The position numbers and the translations under genes were made by a program. A model generated the notes under the pieces. It was given only the letters and a program-made list of their open reading frames with translations. It searched no databases and was not told the origin of the DNA. A stretch of 64,000 bases of DNA from Melieria omissa (Eukaryota > Arthropoda > Insecta > Diptera > Ulidiidae), in the NCBI GenBank assembly GCA_963971225.1, contig OZ020268.1, positions 55,675,900 to 55,739,899 on the forward strand, in the 5' to 3' direction. This document shows, piece by piece, positions 20,932-34,381 of this stretch; positions within the stretch are counted from its first letter, which is position 1, and each line of letters opens with the position of its first letter.

Positions 20932-23900
20932 AGGAAGACGTATCAGGTGGGCATGGTTAATATTATATGGCCTGTGTTTACCCCTATGCAACACAGAATC
21001 ATTTTACATCAACATTTATTTACAGACACGTAGTGTAGCTTTGTTGTGTTAGTTAAGTGGGCGCGGCCGATTATGTTATAGGCCGATTATGTAATGACAC
21101 GCGGAATCGTTTGATACCCATATTGCCTTACAAAAGCTTACCATAGATAAGCTTTGTTACCATAGTGGGCGTAATAAGGGGGCGTGGTCAATCTCATATA
21201 GCCTATGTACCATTCCCCCACATAAGCTTGGTGCTTATTTCATCTAAATCGGTTCAGAGGTTTTTGCCTGATTGTGGCTCAAAAAAGTCACGTTTTATAT
21301 AATAGTATAGAAGATAGGGTTAAGTTTCATAAAAATTTGAACTCTCTTTCACCTACCTACACAATCGACACATGTTAAAAAATTGTGTCATTTTCATTAA
21401 AAAGAGATGCGATTTTGACCAGATCTCGCTATGTGTTATCTAAGCATTGATACATGCTACGTCCCCTGAAGTTTTCATGCCTCATAAATAATGCAGCCAG
21501 GCATCTCAGTGTTCTTCTTATAAAAGTTTTATAAATAAAGATATTATCCAAGATCGTATTTTTTTAATCTATTTTGAACTTTATTTTGTTTTGTGATGAT
21601 ATATTTTTAATATTGATGATGTTGTTCATGTTGTCTTTCATGGAGCGCCCAATGTCAGTCAATGAGAATTTATCGACTTAAATCATGATAGAACTTTCAA
21701 CTCGGCGAAACGAACAAGTAATTCGCCAATCTGCCTAAAACTGCATTCAATGAAATACACCCTGTATAATCGCAGGGCTATTTTGATATTAAATGATCTT
21801 GCATTTCTCTCAAAACTTAAAAGCCATGAAATTTTCAAAAAATTTAAGTTTATAATTATTCGTACCTAATAGATTAAATGTGTTGAGGTTTTTAAAAAAA
21901 TATTTATTTATGTACATTATTCTTACTTGATTCTATGCAAATTTTCTAATTGCATTATCAATTGCTAAGTTCCGTTAAAAATTCCGTCGGAAGTTGGTCA
22001 ATGGACAGTTGAGGATTATTATAAACTTCTTTGAAACATCATTTTTCATTCCAGATGTTTAGACTAAACAAAGTAGAAATAAGTAGATATTTAAAAGAGA
22101 AAAAATGATGTCCCAAAGAAGTACAAACTGTTTCACAAAGGGGTTTTTCTAAAGCCAACTAGTCAAATGCATTTTTTGTTGTGTTGTTGTTGTTGTGCAC
22201 TGTTACATTAGTGCGAATACACAGACATTTTGGTTTTTTTCACGAACTGCATTTGGTAGACTTTAAACCGCTTTTCAGCCGATTTCCGGCTTTTCAATCA
22301 AGCCAAATGATAATGGAAACCAAAATTTCCGTTTATGTAAAATGCTGAATGGGCAAATGGCTGCGAGTGATTTGGATTTTTAAAGCGGCTACTGTTCGAA
22401 TTGCCAACAACAATGGCATTTGTGTCTGCAAAGTATTGCAGATACAACAACAACATCAACAATAGCAGCACCAAAAACAATTGACAACAACAGCGACAGC
22501 AACACAATAACGAACGACAAATGGCAGCAACAGCAGCAAAGCATTGATTCCGCACTGCGAATACTCGAAGAGAACATTAACTGAATATTGCAGCAGCTTC
22601 AGCCAACCACAGGAAAGATTTGAACAATATTTTAAATCGTATGCAAGGGGTTGCAGTACTGCGACGGCGTACTGACTCCGGCCAGATACATAAACACAAA
22701 ACCTGCCACCGCCGCTGCCAAGGGTGAAACCAATAACAGCCACTCTAATTTTGGGATTGGTTTATAATTGAAGAGTTCCCCTTTTTAACGACGTTATGTA
22801 CGAGTCATGTCGACGCGACGCGACTCGACTCCATGCGATGCGATGCGATGTGATGCGAGTCGAGTCGAGTCGATTCGAACCGACTCGAGTGGAAAGGTGT
22901 CGCGTCGGCTCGAGCTGGGCTGAACTGAACTCAATTTAGTGCACTGGTGCTGGGCATTGTCTTCCCTCTGTATGCTTGTATGTTTGTGTCTGTGTGTGTG
23001 AGTGTGTGTGGGGGGGAGGAGGGGGGTCTGAGTGCGGTCGATTGGGCCGACGGGCGGCCTTTGACGCAGCCTTGTGTACATTGCCTTGCTATCATTGTTG
23101 TTATTGTTATTGTTTGTGTTGTTGGGCGCGCTATTGTTGTTTTTGTAAAGTTATATATATATGTATTGGGGCGCCTGCTGAATATGCAGCATTAAGCTTT
23201 ACATAATTTTGACGACTGGTTACATTTATTGGCAGATTTTTTTCATGCAGCTTTCAATTAAAAAAAATTGCGAAAAAATTGACATGCAATTTGACAACAT
23301 TAAAACGACACAACTGCTAAACAAGGCAGCAATTTTTCCTGGACAAACTTTAATTTGCGTCGCTCGTCGACAGCTGCTAGTCTTCGTCTCTGTCTCCGAC
23401 TCCCCTCCACCGCCCATCTCGCATTCTCCGCACGTATGCGCAGCAAATCAGCCAGGCCGCTTAGCCGCCCGTACTACCCGCCGCCCCTCGCCCAACGTCT
23501 TGAATGCGAATTTAAATACACACCGCTTGAAATCGCTGGAAATTTCCCTCACATGTCACGGTGCCACGAACCGAAGCTTAAAGTGGAACACAGACGCCGC
23601 ACTTGCCAACGGGCGTGGGCGTGAGCGTGATCGTGGGGTGGGCCAGTGTGCGTGTATTAAAGCATAAAGTTGCATATAAAATGGAGTTTTGTGTTTAAGG
23701 TTTTGTTGCGCCGCCATTTTGATATAAAATTACACAATGTCGCTGCGGTGTCGAAATTAAACCGAACTCATCGTTAATAAAGCCAGCGAATTATGGCAAA
23801 TTTTCGCTAGCACTCATTATTAGCTCATGAAAAATGCACACAATTTTTCAAAAGCAATTAAAATGTGTGCATATAAAAGGCATTGCTGGTGCTTCTTTTA

Positions 23901-24527
23901 ATTTGAACATAAGCGAAGCAATGGAATCGGGACACTGTGCGTCGGCACCATACAAAAGAGTCATAAAAAAATGTTATCATTAGAAGTAAGTAGATGAATC
24001 AATTAATCTAATTACTTGTAAAAGTTGAAGTTTTCAAATCAGTTAAAAGGCTTAAAGAAATTAAGCCCAAAGTTATTATGAGTAGGGAAACATGCTTAGG
24101 GCCGTTGTGACAGCACAAAAGAGTGCTGGAGGAAAGTTTTTGATTACGAAAACTGCGACTTTTCCCTTCTAAAGAAGCTGTGATAAAAGTTTAATGCTTC
24201 TTGGTCTGAAGACACAATAACCATAACTTCTTTCATCTGGTAATTCTGTGCTTTGCGCTAAACGTGTATCAAAACTCTTTTGTTACTGCCTTCGTCAAAA
24301 GGATCAAAGACTTAACCGTGTTTTGATTGATGCTTTATTTTTTATTGATTCTTATTTCACTATCCTCACAATCGTTCAATGACAGTTACCGGAAAACTCC
24401 AAACCAACTCGCTCGAATCACTTTTCACCACAATTGCCGGCATTATTTTTATCAACTCATCTTTCTAAGATTCTACACAATCAAATTCAACTGAGCTAGC
24501 AGTATTTTGATTTGCGAAAATGCGCAG
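20932..24527. other. Gene-free stretch upstream of the acj6 exons
   Basis: 20932-21310 continues the degenerate repeat split by the RTE LINE (it ends with GTTTTATATAATAGTATAGAAGAT). 21310-22190 is AT-rich spacer. 22430-22560 carries CAA/CAG runs; 22800-22910 is a CGACT/TGCGA simple repeat; 22985-23030 is GT/GGGGGA-rich. 23350-23660 is a GC-rich patch with open frames but no recognised family. Since acj6 needs upstream coding exons, they should lie here, in 5.3-8.9 kb, or outside the window. I could not recognise any of them. Confidence 0.35.
22806..22895. repeat. CGACT / TGCGA pentamer-like simple repeat
   Basis: Runs of CGACGCGACTCGACT, then GCGATGCGATGCGATG, then GAGTCGAGTCGAGTCG. The outer arms are near reverse complements, so a hairpin is possible. 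Confidence 0.8.
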
Positions 24528-25339
24528 CATTCATTGCAGATGCACCATTCTATGGATCAACTGGATATGCTGGATCCGACGGGCTCCATGACAACGCTTG
24601 CGCCCATCTCCGAAACGCCATTGACACCGACGCACCAACACCTGCACGGCTCCTATCACAGTATGAACCATATGATGAGTCACCATCATCCCGGCACGCT
24701 GAGTGGGCACTCAAGCGGTATGAATTTGAGCTCTAACCACTCAAATGTTTCGTGCGCAAACTACTCACAACTGCTCGCAGGTCACCACGGACACTCGGCC
24801 GTACATCATCCGGTAATTACGGCCGCTGTGGCGGCTGCCGGCCTTCATCCAGACACCGATACCGATCCGCGTGAATTGGAAGCGTTCGCCGAACGCTTCA
24901 AACAACGACGAATCAAGTTAGGTAAATAGTGCCGCTAAGCGCTGTGCGCATGCGCGTCCCCGTGCGTGTAATTTGCGTGCATAATGCATAAATGACTTTT
25001 CGCATCTATGTATTTGTTGATGCAGGCGTAACGCAGGCGGATGTAGGCAAAGCACTAGCGAATTTAAAGTTACCTGGGGTTGGGGCACTGTCTCAAAGTA
25101 CAATTTGCCGTTTCGAAAGTCTAACGCTCTCACACAATAATATGATTGCGCTCAAACCGATCCTGCAGGCTTGGCTGGAAGAGGCGGAGGCGCAAGCGAA
25201 AAACAAGCGAAGAGACCCCGATGCGCCAAGTGTACTTCCAGCAGGTGAAAAGAAAAGGTAGACAACGTTTTGGTTACTGGAATTCAACATGCGCAATCCC
25301 CGAGCAACTACAAGTATACGAATGTAAAAGAAAATGCAA

Positions 25340-25377
<38 letters not shown>

Positions 25378-27101
25378 ACAATCAGTGCATGTTCCCATAG
25401 AAAGTGTAGAACTCCTGGCGCCCGAAAAGGCGCAAACATTTCTAGACCATTGACATGGCGATCACCAGTGTGGGTATCCGCCTAGGCGATAGAATACAAA
25501 AACTTTTAGAAAGTGAGTTCGCCAAATTGTCAAATCATTGCCAGGTTAGTTACGCTACGCTTACGTTAGTCGAATAAGCAAAACTAAAATAAGACTGAAA
25601 AAATAACCCTCAGTCTCCACTAGAACTTTAGCAGGGGAGTTAGAATTCTGTGAAAGAGTAAGTATTACATAAATTCAAGAATTAAATTAGGTTAGTTGGT
25701 GAACCTATATATATTACTTGTAATTTTTTTAAGGAACAAAGTGAAAGTAGAAGTATTGTGTCACAAAAAATGTGGAGAAACAAAACTTAGACCATCATAA
25801 AGTAAGAGTGGAGTATGTATACATACAGTTTTAGATGTGCATAATATATCATATGCACATAGAGTGGTGTTACCACTTAAATGAAAATATACAACAAGTT
25901 TAGTGGGTTTTTGATTTAGGTGAATCCCTTACTTCCTAATGAAAGGACGTCCCCAGAACCGAGTGCATTTGGATCGAATCATGAGTTTTAGGTTTGGCCA
26001 CTTTAACCCTGCTGTTATGTTAGAAAAGGGACCATTTGGTCCATACTGCAATTTTCGTACAAAACAACAATGTATTCAAATTTTTGGTATTTATTTTCGT
26101 TCAATATTGCGTAAATATTATTATTTATTCTTTACTCAACATAACTGATGTAAAAAATAGTTAATATTGTAATATAATAGTTAAATAGTTAGTCAAAAGT
26201 TATGTACAAAGGAAACAAGCCAAAAATTGAACCAAATGGGCTTAACCTAACAGCAGGGTTAACTTGCTGAGAAATTTAGATACTAGGCAATCGTTTTGTA
26301 TGAAAACAATTTTAAAAGGTACACCAGTGAAAAATAAGCACTGTCACGCAGACACTTTTCTAATTTTCTTGAGTTGATTTTTTGAGTTTTTAAAAACATA
26401 AAAACACTCTGAAACTCATCTTAAATTTATTATTATCTTTCTCACAATTTTATCTTCTTGCACGAAATGTGATTCTTTCTAAATGCTTAAATACTCTATG
26501 CTCTATGCAACATATTTTCAAATGGTCTCGTTTTAATTAGAAATTATTGGGTTGGTAATTGGTTGTTAATTGAGCTTGAGGCAAATCCGACTCCTGCATA
26601 ACCTGTCCTCACTGTATGCCTTTCCCCTCTCCAATCCCTTCCAATCAGCCTGGATCACAGTATCTTATATATTTTTTCATGCTCATGAAATAAACCAATC
26701 GACGCATTAAGTCAGTCACAAAATCAGTCGAACAATTTAACTGGCAGTCGCCGTACATATTGTTTGAACTTTTCAACTTTTTCGCTCTATAACAGTTATC
26801 TATATCGAGTCTTTTTTCAAGAAAAAGGACTTCCATTGCGGCACCTGAAAAGCGTTCTCTGGAAGCGTACTTTGCTGTGCAGCCGAGGCCGTCGGGCGAG
26901 AAAATTGCTGCCATTGCCGAGAAGCTGGATTTGAAGAAAAACGTGGTGCGTGTCTGGTTCTGCAATCAGAGGCAAAAACAAAAACGTATGAAATTTGCTG
27001 CACAACACTGACAAACAAATAATACAGCCACACAATTAGGTATAGTTAGTAGTGTTACACCTTCAATGACTGGACATGGATCGACGGGGTTCGGATACTG
27101 A
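24528..27101 (+). CDS. acj6: Acj6, POU class IV transcription factor (3' exons)
   Basis: Partial gene with exons about 24528-24921, 25026-25257, 26822-26985 and 27040-27101. Exon one gives a His/Met/Ser-rich region ([30 protein letters not shown]) and the start of the POU-specific domain ([20 protein letters not shown]). Exon two completes it ([19 protein letters not shown]...[19 protein letters not shown]). Exon three gives the basic linker and homeodomain ([32 protein letters not shown]). Junction phases are consistent. The last 54 bp intron (26986-27039) can be spliced, ending ...[15 protein letters not shown], or retained, ending ...RMKFAAQH at 27011. Family knowledge: acj6/Brn3 is a nuclear DNA-binding regulator of sensory neuron identity and odorant receptor choice. 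The first exon start (24528 or 24540) is uncertain, and the N-terminal exons were not found. Confidence 0.93.
25340..25380. repeat. (CA)n microsatellite in acj6 intron
   Basis: About 20 CA units with one A-interruption, within the 1.56 kb intron before the homeodomain exon. Confidence 0.9.
26003..26262. mobile_element. TTAA (piggyBac-like) MITE in acj6 intron
   Basis: TTAA at both edges (26003-26006, 26259-26262). Inverted ends TTAACCCTGCTGTTA are identical on both sides, then GTTA. A second inverted motif inside is GGACCATTTGGTCC versus AACCAAATGGGC. It is 260 bp, non-coding, within the intron between the POU-specific and homeodomain exons. Confidence 0.75.
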
Positions 27102-28980
27102 TAGTCGTTTTTTTCTGGAGACTTTTACCTGTAGATCCGCAACGATAACCGAAGTACGTGTTCTAATTTACTTTCGAAAGTCAACGCAATCAACGAGCAA
27201 CACAGAAAAAACGATTAAAAAAAACCAATTCCAAAAAACCAATGAAAACTAAAAACAAATCATAACAAAACAACAACATTCGAAATGAAAACAAAGCAAC
27301 AGTGGACCAACAATATCGAATGCAATAATTTTATGGACGGTGAGTCGCAAGCTATAAACTTTTCTCCGCACGCATCACTGCCGCTGAATGCGTCGCAATT
27401 GGAAGTCAGCCTAAAATTATGCACTACTCTAATTGTTTTGTGGCAATAAGCAGTTGACTGCCACCAGTGCTAACCACTGGCTTGCTGCATACTTTTGGGC
27501 TGACCTTTAGTTGCAATTTCGTAATGAGCCAAATGAATTCGGTGTGATTTTCGCTTGCAGAACAATCTTTTTGAAATGGGCACCACGGTTCTCGCCGAAC
27601 CCAAAACAAGTAAAAACCGAAAACAAAACAAAGTCCAATGGACATACACACGTACATATGAACAAATCGTACCCAAGTCAGCGGACAATTGACGGAGTTC
27701 GAGAGTAGCGATCGCCAGCCAAGTTTCTAAACAAACAGCACGACGAATGGATGAATGGATAGATGCATAGCGATGGTATTGCCGTGGTATTGATGCTTCC
27801 TTTAGTGTACTTTACATTTATTCGTGTGTGTCGCGCCCAACACAGATACGGAATTTTCATTGAAAATAGTATATATTGATATACACACACACATATAAAC
27901 TGAATAATGCAACGAATTTAAAATGTTGCCAAACTATAAATAAATTTTTAAAATTTAATTTAGCACCTTTCAATTTCAACTAGAGTTGTATATAGATGAG
28001 TAGTTTTGTATTTATGTAGTCGGAAATTGAAATAATATTAACAGAAAACCAACACAAAAAGAACAACTATTTAATATAATTCGAAATGATTGTAAATATA
28101 CACAAACACACACACACACATACGATACACACACACAAACACAGAATGATTACCAATTAAGATTATGATTAATAATTGAATGAAAGTAAAATCGAAACTA
28201 GCATTAACTATTAGACGTACGTAGATCAAAATGGCTCATGGGCATAAGCATTTCAGTTTTGTATAGCGAGCAATGGACGAACAAAGAGAGTTTAACTAAT
28301 TTATTTAACTATTTTTTATGTTTAAGTGTTGAAATCAGTTATATTAAAAATAATTCATTTGAAATGAGTATCAAATACCAGAAGCAAAAGCAAAAACAAA
28401 GTAATAACAACAATAACAAGAACAATATCTCAAATTTTCTTTGATTGTTTAGCTTTCATAGCAACACAAATTAAAGTAATAAAATTTTTCAAAAAAATAT
28501 ATATATGCAGTTTTTAATGCTTTCTGATCAGATAGTTTAGGGTAATTTGTAGTTAAGTGGTTGAATTGAAGGTAAGCGAAATGGAATATTTATAATGCTG
28601 GAAATGGAAAGTGGCCAAGTGATGTATGTATAAGTAACTACTATTTTTACCAGAAGTACTAGCAGACCTTAAAGATTTCCAGATGAAGAGATCAACTTAC
28701 AAACTTTCTATAAGCAGCTGCATTTGGAGGCTAACTTGTAAGCGTTAACTTTCAAGGAGATCTCAAGCAATACCTTTTCTTGGCACCCGAAAGCTGTGCT
28801 TTACTCACAGAACAATCATTATCCCATTTGCTATTCATTCGGTAGTTCTTCTGTAATGTAACGTTGCTAAATATATACGTAGAGAGCAAGTAAAACGGTT
28901 GGACAAAGTTGCTATCCTCACCCATACAATATGTCGATATGAAACATTATTTATTTCAATCAAATAACACAAAATTTAAA
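27102..28980. other. acj6 3' region and intergenic spacer
   Basis: Starts at the acj6 stop. It is rich in A-runs, CAA/CAAAAC tracts and short CA repeats (about 27880 and 28100-28140), typical of a long fly 3' UTR. No clear poly-A site could be chosen among several AATAAA-like sites. acj6 and PGAP1 are tail to tail, so the boundary between their 3' ends lies here. No other gene seen. Confidence 0.4.
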
Positions 28981-28986
28981 TTTATT
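28981..28986 (-). terminator. Likely PGAP1 poly-A signal
   Basis: AATAAA on the - strand, about 110 bp beyond the PGAP1 stop codon. Position and hexamer fit; cleavage site not determined. Confidence 0.5.
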
Positions 28987-29094
28987 GGTATATTTCTACT
29001 CTTGTTTCGATGTTCAGTCAACTAAATTTTATGTATAACAAAAAGCAAATAATAAATAATATCCCTATAAATATGTAAAAAGTACAAATAATAT

Positions 29095-32000
29095 TTAGCT
29101 ACTGGCAATATGATTCCGCCACAAGCGGCATAACAACTCCTGGACTAGAAGCAGCACAAACACAAATGCAATGAGGAAGTTCAAACGGTAGACCGACTCC
29201 TGACAGTAGAGGATGCAGGCGGCAGCGCAAAGGTACAGCAACAGCGCCGTAGCATAGTAGCCCAATCTGTAAGCAGAGCTTTACAAAAGAAATTTTTTTT
29301 GTATAAGAAATTTAAATACAAAAACAAAAATTTGAAAATAATTACATACACGCAGTGTAAGTTTAATAGCGCCCATAACTGAATAGTTGTTTATATTTAC
29401 CACTTGATGGGCGCCTCCAGCTGCCACAGCACACTTAAAACACTTAAAACAATCATAACTGGCGTCAGTGATGGATCCGGCAGCGGATTACCGATTCTAA
29501 AATAATTAGAAAAGTCCCATACAAATACTAATAAAATCCCAGTAACAGCTGCAGGCAGTTACTTGTAATTTTTAATCCAAGCTATGGTTGTTGTTGTGTT
29601 CAAAAGAGTGAGTACAACCAGCAAAACGAACAAGGCAATGTGAAAGGAGAAGTTTTGCAAACCCTCGCATTGTATGAGTTCGTTTGTGTTGTGTTTGGCC
29701 AAAGGTCCTTCAATTGCCCCAGCATTGTCTGCCGCAACACCATTAGCCGTAGCTGCCCGAGTATTTCTCAGCGTATGTTGGCGCAATTTTCTAAACGACT
29801 TGATGGCCAGCTCCCATATCCAGTTCTCCAAGTAGTCCTTGTAGGCATCCGAGAGCTAAACAAAAATACATATTAAGATATTTATGATATTATTGAAATA
29901 TAAATTAAATGTGAACGATTTGTTGTTCTTTAGAAGACAAATATCTTCTCAAATATATTTTTCATTCTAATTTTCTGGGACACCGCCGTTCAGCGTTGGT
30001 GTTTGTAGTGCGCTTTATTTTTAATTTAATTTAATTTTACAGGAAACAGCTACAAATGTGTTACTTTTGTAATCAATGGATTTGAAAGTATTCCACGGAC
30101 AATCACACAAATAAATGCAATTGGTATATATGTATCATTAACTTACCAACATTAAGTACACCAAACAGGCTACAATCAGTGCAACTCCACCACACGTTTG
30201 TATAGCCAGCGCAATGGCCAAAACTCCAAAGGAAACAGGCAAATTGATTACTAGTTTTTCCAAAATCGAATGCGCAGCAAGCGATATTCTTATCAGCCTG
30301 CAAGTTGTTGAACAAAATGTAGTTCAGGAAAAAGTATACAAATATTCTATAAATTGATAACTAACCTGTATAAGCATTTTACAATTACATTACCATAGAA
30401 TGCCATCAATGACCAAACCCCAAAGCAAATGAAAATGGAAATCATAATTGCAACGCTCTGTACAATGAGGCCAACGAAAATCGAATAGTTTGGCAAGTCG
30501 GAGGGTGGCATAAATTTGACGGGCATCAGCAACTTCTTCAAAATACGACAAGCTGCAAAGTGTTTGCAGTCGCAACAGTAAATAATAAATTTCAATTTTT
30601 TACAGTAAAGCCTTGCCTACCAGTGATAATATAAAGCGAAGTGTACTGAAAGAAGCCATTATGCGGTCTGATCAATTTGGCATCGCTTCTCTCGTGCAGT
30701 TGTAGCATCTGATTCTTTAGCACAATAAAGAGCGCCGCTGTCAAATGTGCTGGCAGCCAATGATAGAATTGCTCAACAATGCGGGACATTGCATCGGCAA
30801 CGGAGAATTTGTAGCTGCAGAAAAATATAGTTTATAAGAATTTTATTTGCATTTTGTGAAAAAAGCTACACAATACATTACCTTATACTGTATCTGCATG
30901 TTGGATCAAGGTACAGTTTCATAACAACAGCATTCTTGGTGGCATTATAGCCAGTTGGACTGGACATGGGTACGTTCATATAGACATGTGCTGGCGTTAT
31001 ATCTCCGCTGAAATTGAAAGCACAACCTTAACACACGATACGTACACATAAATTTGTCATTTTTCTATCGAACCTGTGCACGCGATAAGTATTAAATCCG
31101 GGCGCCCAAGGTGTGCAAATTTTCGTCGACATAATGTGCGAGTTAGCCATGCAAGCTGACGGCTCAATGATCATTTCTACAGCCTGAAATGGCTCCTTTA
31201 AGTCTACAATAAGCACGTAGATAAAATAAATGTAATTTTCATTAACTTGGTTCAGTAAATAAGTACCAACCAATTACCTTGTATAAAAATCTTATAGTAC
31301 ACAGCACCCTGTTTGGTTTCGCTCAGTAGCACCTTTTTGTTAATAGCAAAATAGCGTGGCGCCTTCATGAAAAGGTAGCGTTCGGCAGGATTGTGGACAT
31401 CTACTTTGAAATTTACCTTTAAACCAACCAAAAAAGTTCATCAGGTCGAAGCATGATTGATTGCGAACACACATTGGCTTTGCTTAAATTTTACACATTT
31501 GCACATTTTCGGCGTCTTTCTAAAATGACCTCGTTGCGCGTTGAAGCCACTTACCGCTTTGGTAGTCGAGTGCACGGCCAGCACCACATGCGACCAATTT
31601 GCATAGGTTTTTTTGATGTTGTGCAGATCCAGTGTGGCCACTGAGCGTATCGCCTCCTTCGACGGCACATCCTGGAAGTGATGGGTTAGCAGTGTACCGG
31701 TGTCGCTAAAAAGTTTGAAATTCAAATTTTCTTAATAAATAATTTATGTATCATTTTGTGCACTTTATAATTTATAATCAAATCAATATAATTTTACCAG
31801 AATATTGTGCCATTTGGAGTAACCTTTGATGCACATCCATAAAGTGAGTCGTCCTCACTCAAATTAACCACTTCGATATACAATTTCTACATTTATAAAA
31901 TAGATTTTTTAAAGAAATAATAGTAATTACTAAATGCATCAAAACACATACAATCATATTGAAGGAAAAAAACATTTTATCCATAGACATTTCAAAACGG

Positions 32001-33878
32001 CGGCATTTTATTTATAAAATGTCTGTTTTTTCTTTTGTACTTCCTCCTGTCTAAAGGAGCTTACCGCCTGTCAATTTACCTTAAACTGCTCAAACTTCGC
32101 CAACGGTATTAGTTGCATATAGTTCTGTCGTAGGCCGTTGCGTGACTTTTTGTAAATCCTGCGCGCGTCCTCCTGCCACACACTGTTTCTGTTGGTATAT
32201 TTGTTCAAGATGTTTACTTCGTTTGTTATTGTACGCATGCGCGGCTTCTGCAAACAAAATTTATAGTTTTCAGAAATGTGGCGCACTAGCGGCAAATTTT
32301 TGCTACAAACTACTACAAACCACAAAGTAATGCGAAGCCATCTGAAGTCGTAACTCTTTGTCCTTATTGAAATACACATAACCCTGGGTGTCTTTGTTAG
32401 AAATACTGAACAGAAAGCGACTGATGACCAACACAAATTGCAAACACCAAACCGCCGACAAATGATCGCAGCTCAGCCACACCTTTGGTATAGCTGATGT
32501 CTGGAATGAATAAAACCTCTCACTTCATGTTTCAGACAATGATTTCATTTGAAAGCACCATTGCATGTATATCACTGAATTCGGAATTTGTGAGCGCCGC
32601 GCGTACAAGCAAATCACGATTGCCGCCACCGGTCGAAATCAACAGCACATTTTCCAACATGGCGCTGACATCGGTACGCGGCCTGTAGCCGGCATGGGTG
32701 TAGGCCAAGCTGCCACAAACATTTGTCTGGCTATTTGGCCTGAAGGAAGCGCGATGTTCCGTCAAATATGCATTTGTGCGCACATAGAATGCATTAATGG
32801 CGGCATCTACATTCACGACTGGGCTGTCCAATGGCGATGAAATGTAAATAATGGTATTGATCACGTGCGAAATATCGTGTTCGGCCAGCACCGCTTGTGC
32901 CACTTTGCCGCCCATGGAGTGCCCTATCAGAATTATTTGTCGATCGGCCGTCTGTGCATTTTTATACAGATTCAAGACAACCTTGATGCAGTGCATGAGG
33001 AATGTAGCCTGTCGCTCCAAGTAGCCGCCATACAGTCCAGAGAGTTCCTCGTCGTAATCAACTGAAAGTGACGAATTAAAGCGGTTAATGCGTATTTTAT
33101 GCATTTGTGTAGATTGAAATTCTTTAAGTACTTGAAAAATAATCCAAATGAATTTTATGCTCGTTGTGCATTGCTTTCCTCAATGCCACCGAAGCGAGGG
33201 AACGCACCTGGTTATCAGACAGAAAATTTGTTTTAATGGTCAATGAATGCGCTAAGGTATTTGAAACACATACTTGTTTATAGGAGCCCGCATTGCCGGG
33301 TATATAAAGGACTGGCGCGCCATTAAAGTGCAACTTGGTCACATCCTTGGGAAAAGGTCCTTCGTTATAATAATATAACCCGTACGATGGAAACGCCACA
33401 TTTTCTTTAAAGTGCACACGCTGTGAAGAAAAAATGTATCATTAGCTTAATTACTTCATGATATCACAAACATTTACAGATATAATGAATCGAGGTTTCA
33501 TGTAGTTCCCCAAGTAAAAAACATCTCTGGTAGTGTTCACCGGAAAGCCATGATTTCACACTTACGCTACTTTTACGCATATAAACACCGGGTTACATAT
33601 ACACAACTCAAGCACACCCCTTGGCTGCATTGACAGCCCTTTCTACATATCGAATTGCAAATCCACCAAACTGGCGGCACCCCACCCTATTTAAGAAACT
33701 GGCACTACTATTAAACTGCGAACATTTGTGCCCTTTAGCTCACCGAAAACTGTGGCGTCTGAAACATGTACGTCATGCGGCAATTGTTCGGCTCAACCTC
33801 CAGATGCAGATTCAACACTCCATACAGAAAGCAACCGAAAGCAGCCACAACGACAATGACGAAAAACTGCTTAAACAT
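29095..33878 (-). CDS. PGAP1: PGAP1, GPI inositol-deacylase
   Basis: Complete model of 17 coding exons in transcript order: 33878-33744, 33420-33274, 33207-33132, 33061-32559, 32500-32321, 32247-32080, 31886-31798, 31705-31555, 31416-31278, 31203-31074, 31007-30882, 30814-30621, 30552-30366, 30297-30147, 29855-29563, 29496-29401, 29278-29095. All phases agree, giving 982 residues, close to the family length. An N-terminal membrane segment lies at about 5-24. The lipase domain has LYIPGNAGSYKQVRSLASVALRKA and the serine elbow GHSMGG (Ser about 168). Multiple hydrophobic helices fill the C-terminal third (e.g. IFVGLIVQSVAIMISIFICF). Family role: the ER enzyme removes the acyl chain from inositol of GPI anchors so that GPI proteins can leave the ER. 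The donor of exon 4 is GTGCTT, a weak site, but needed for the frame. The start at 33878 is the first Met before the membrane helix. Confidence 0.93.
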
Positions 33879-34323
33879 ATTCGCCAAATACGAACGCGGC
33901 TCACAAACCGAAGAAAATGCACTGTTCAAACTTTTCCAACTACTACAATAATTGTTTTGCTTTTTATTCAATGGGAGTTGGAGAATTCAGCCAGAATTGT
34001 TATTGCTGGGTTTGGCTAACAAAACAACAAAAATGTATCTAGTGGATAATTGCTCAGCTGATAGGGTTGCAATGAGGCAGTTCAGGTACACGGAAATATC
34101 TAAATGCTTGATGCAAATTTTTTCCTTCACACCGCTGCGCGGGCCGAAGTTCGGCTATAGTGAACTGTGCATAGTGAAATAACTTTGTAACCGTCCACCA
34201 TATATGTAGTACTACATATATGCCGTCCACAATATCAACGACGCTCAGATAAAACTCAAGTGGCCAAAATAAATATATTACACATGTTTATTTATGAAAT
34301 TGTGTTGTTCTAGTGTTGTGTCA
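33879..34323. other. Upstream spacer of PGAP1
   Basis: Probable PGAP1 5' UTR and promoter side. A small palindrome (CATATATGTAGTACTACATATATG) spans about 34199-34222. No TATA box was chosen. Confidence 0.35.
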
Positions 34324-34366
34324 AAAGTTGGAATAACAAACAAAATGAGCCACAAAGAAATTCTGT
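34324..34366 (+). repeat. Left copy of 43 bp direct repeat
   Basis: Begins AAAGTTGGAATAACAAACAA and ends AAAGAAATTCTGT. It matches 35081-35123 with one difference (GAGCC versus GGGCC) and lies 15 bp outside the left arm of the foldback element. Confidence 0.9.
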
Positions 34367-34381
34367 CAAAAGTTCGGGGCT

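Noticed and set aside
22945..23206. Overlapping ORFs rich in Cys/Val on both strands
   Set aside because: Products of GT/TTG simple repeats; no conserved motif.
32532..32558. Extension of PGAP1 exon 4 to the stop after ...SNEIIV
   Set aside because: Ending at the GTGCTT donor joins ...HAM to TSAIPKVWLSCDH in phase and keeps the family motif; reading through truncates the protein.
32565..32840. Open frame on the + strand within PGAP1
   Set aside because: It is antisense to PGAP1 exon 4, whose GHSMGG lipase frame is clearly the coding one.
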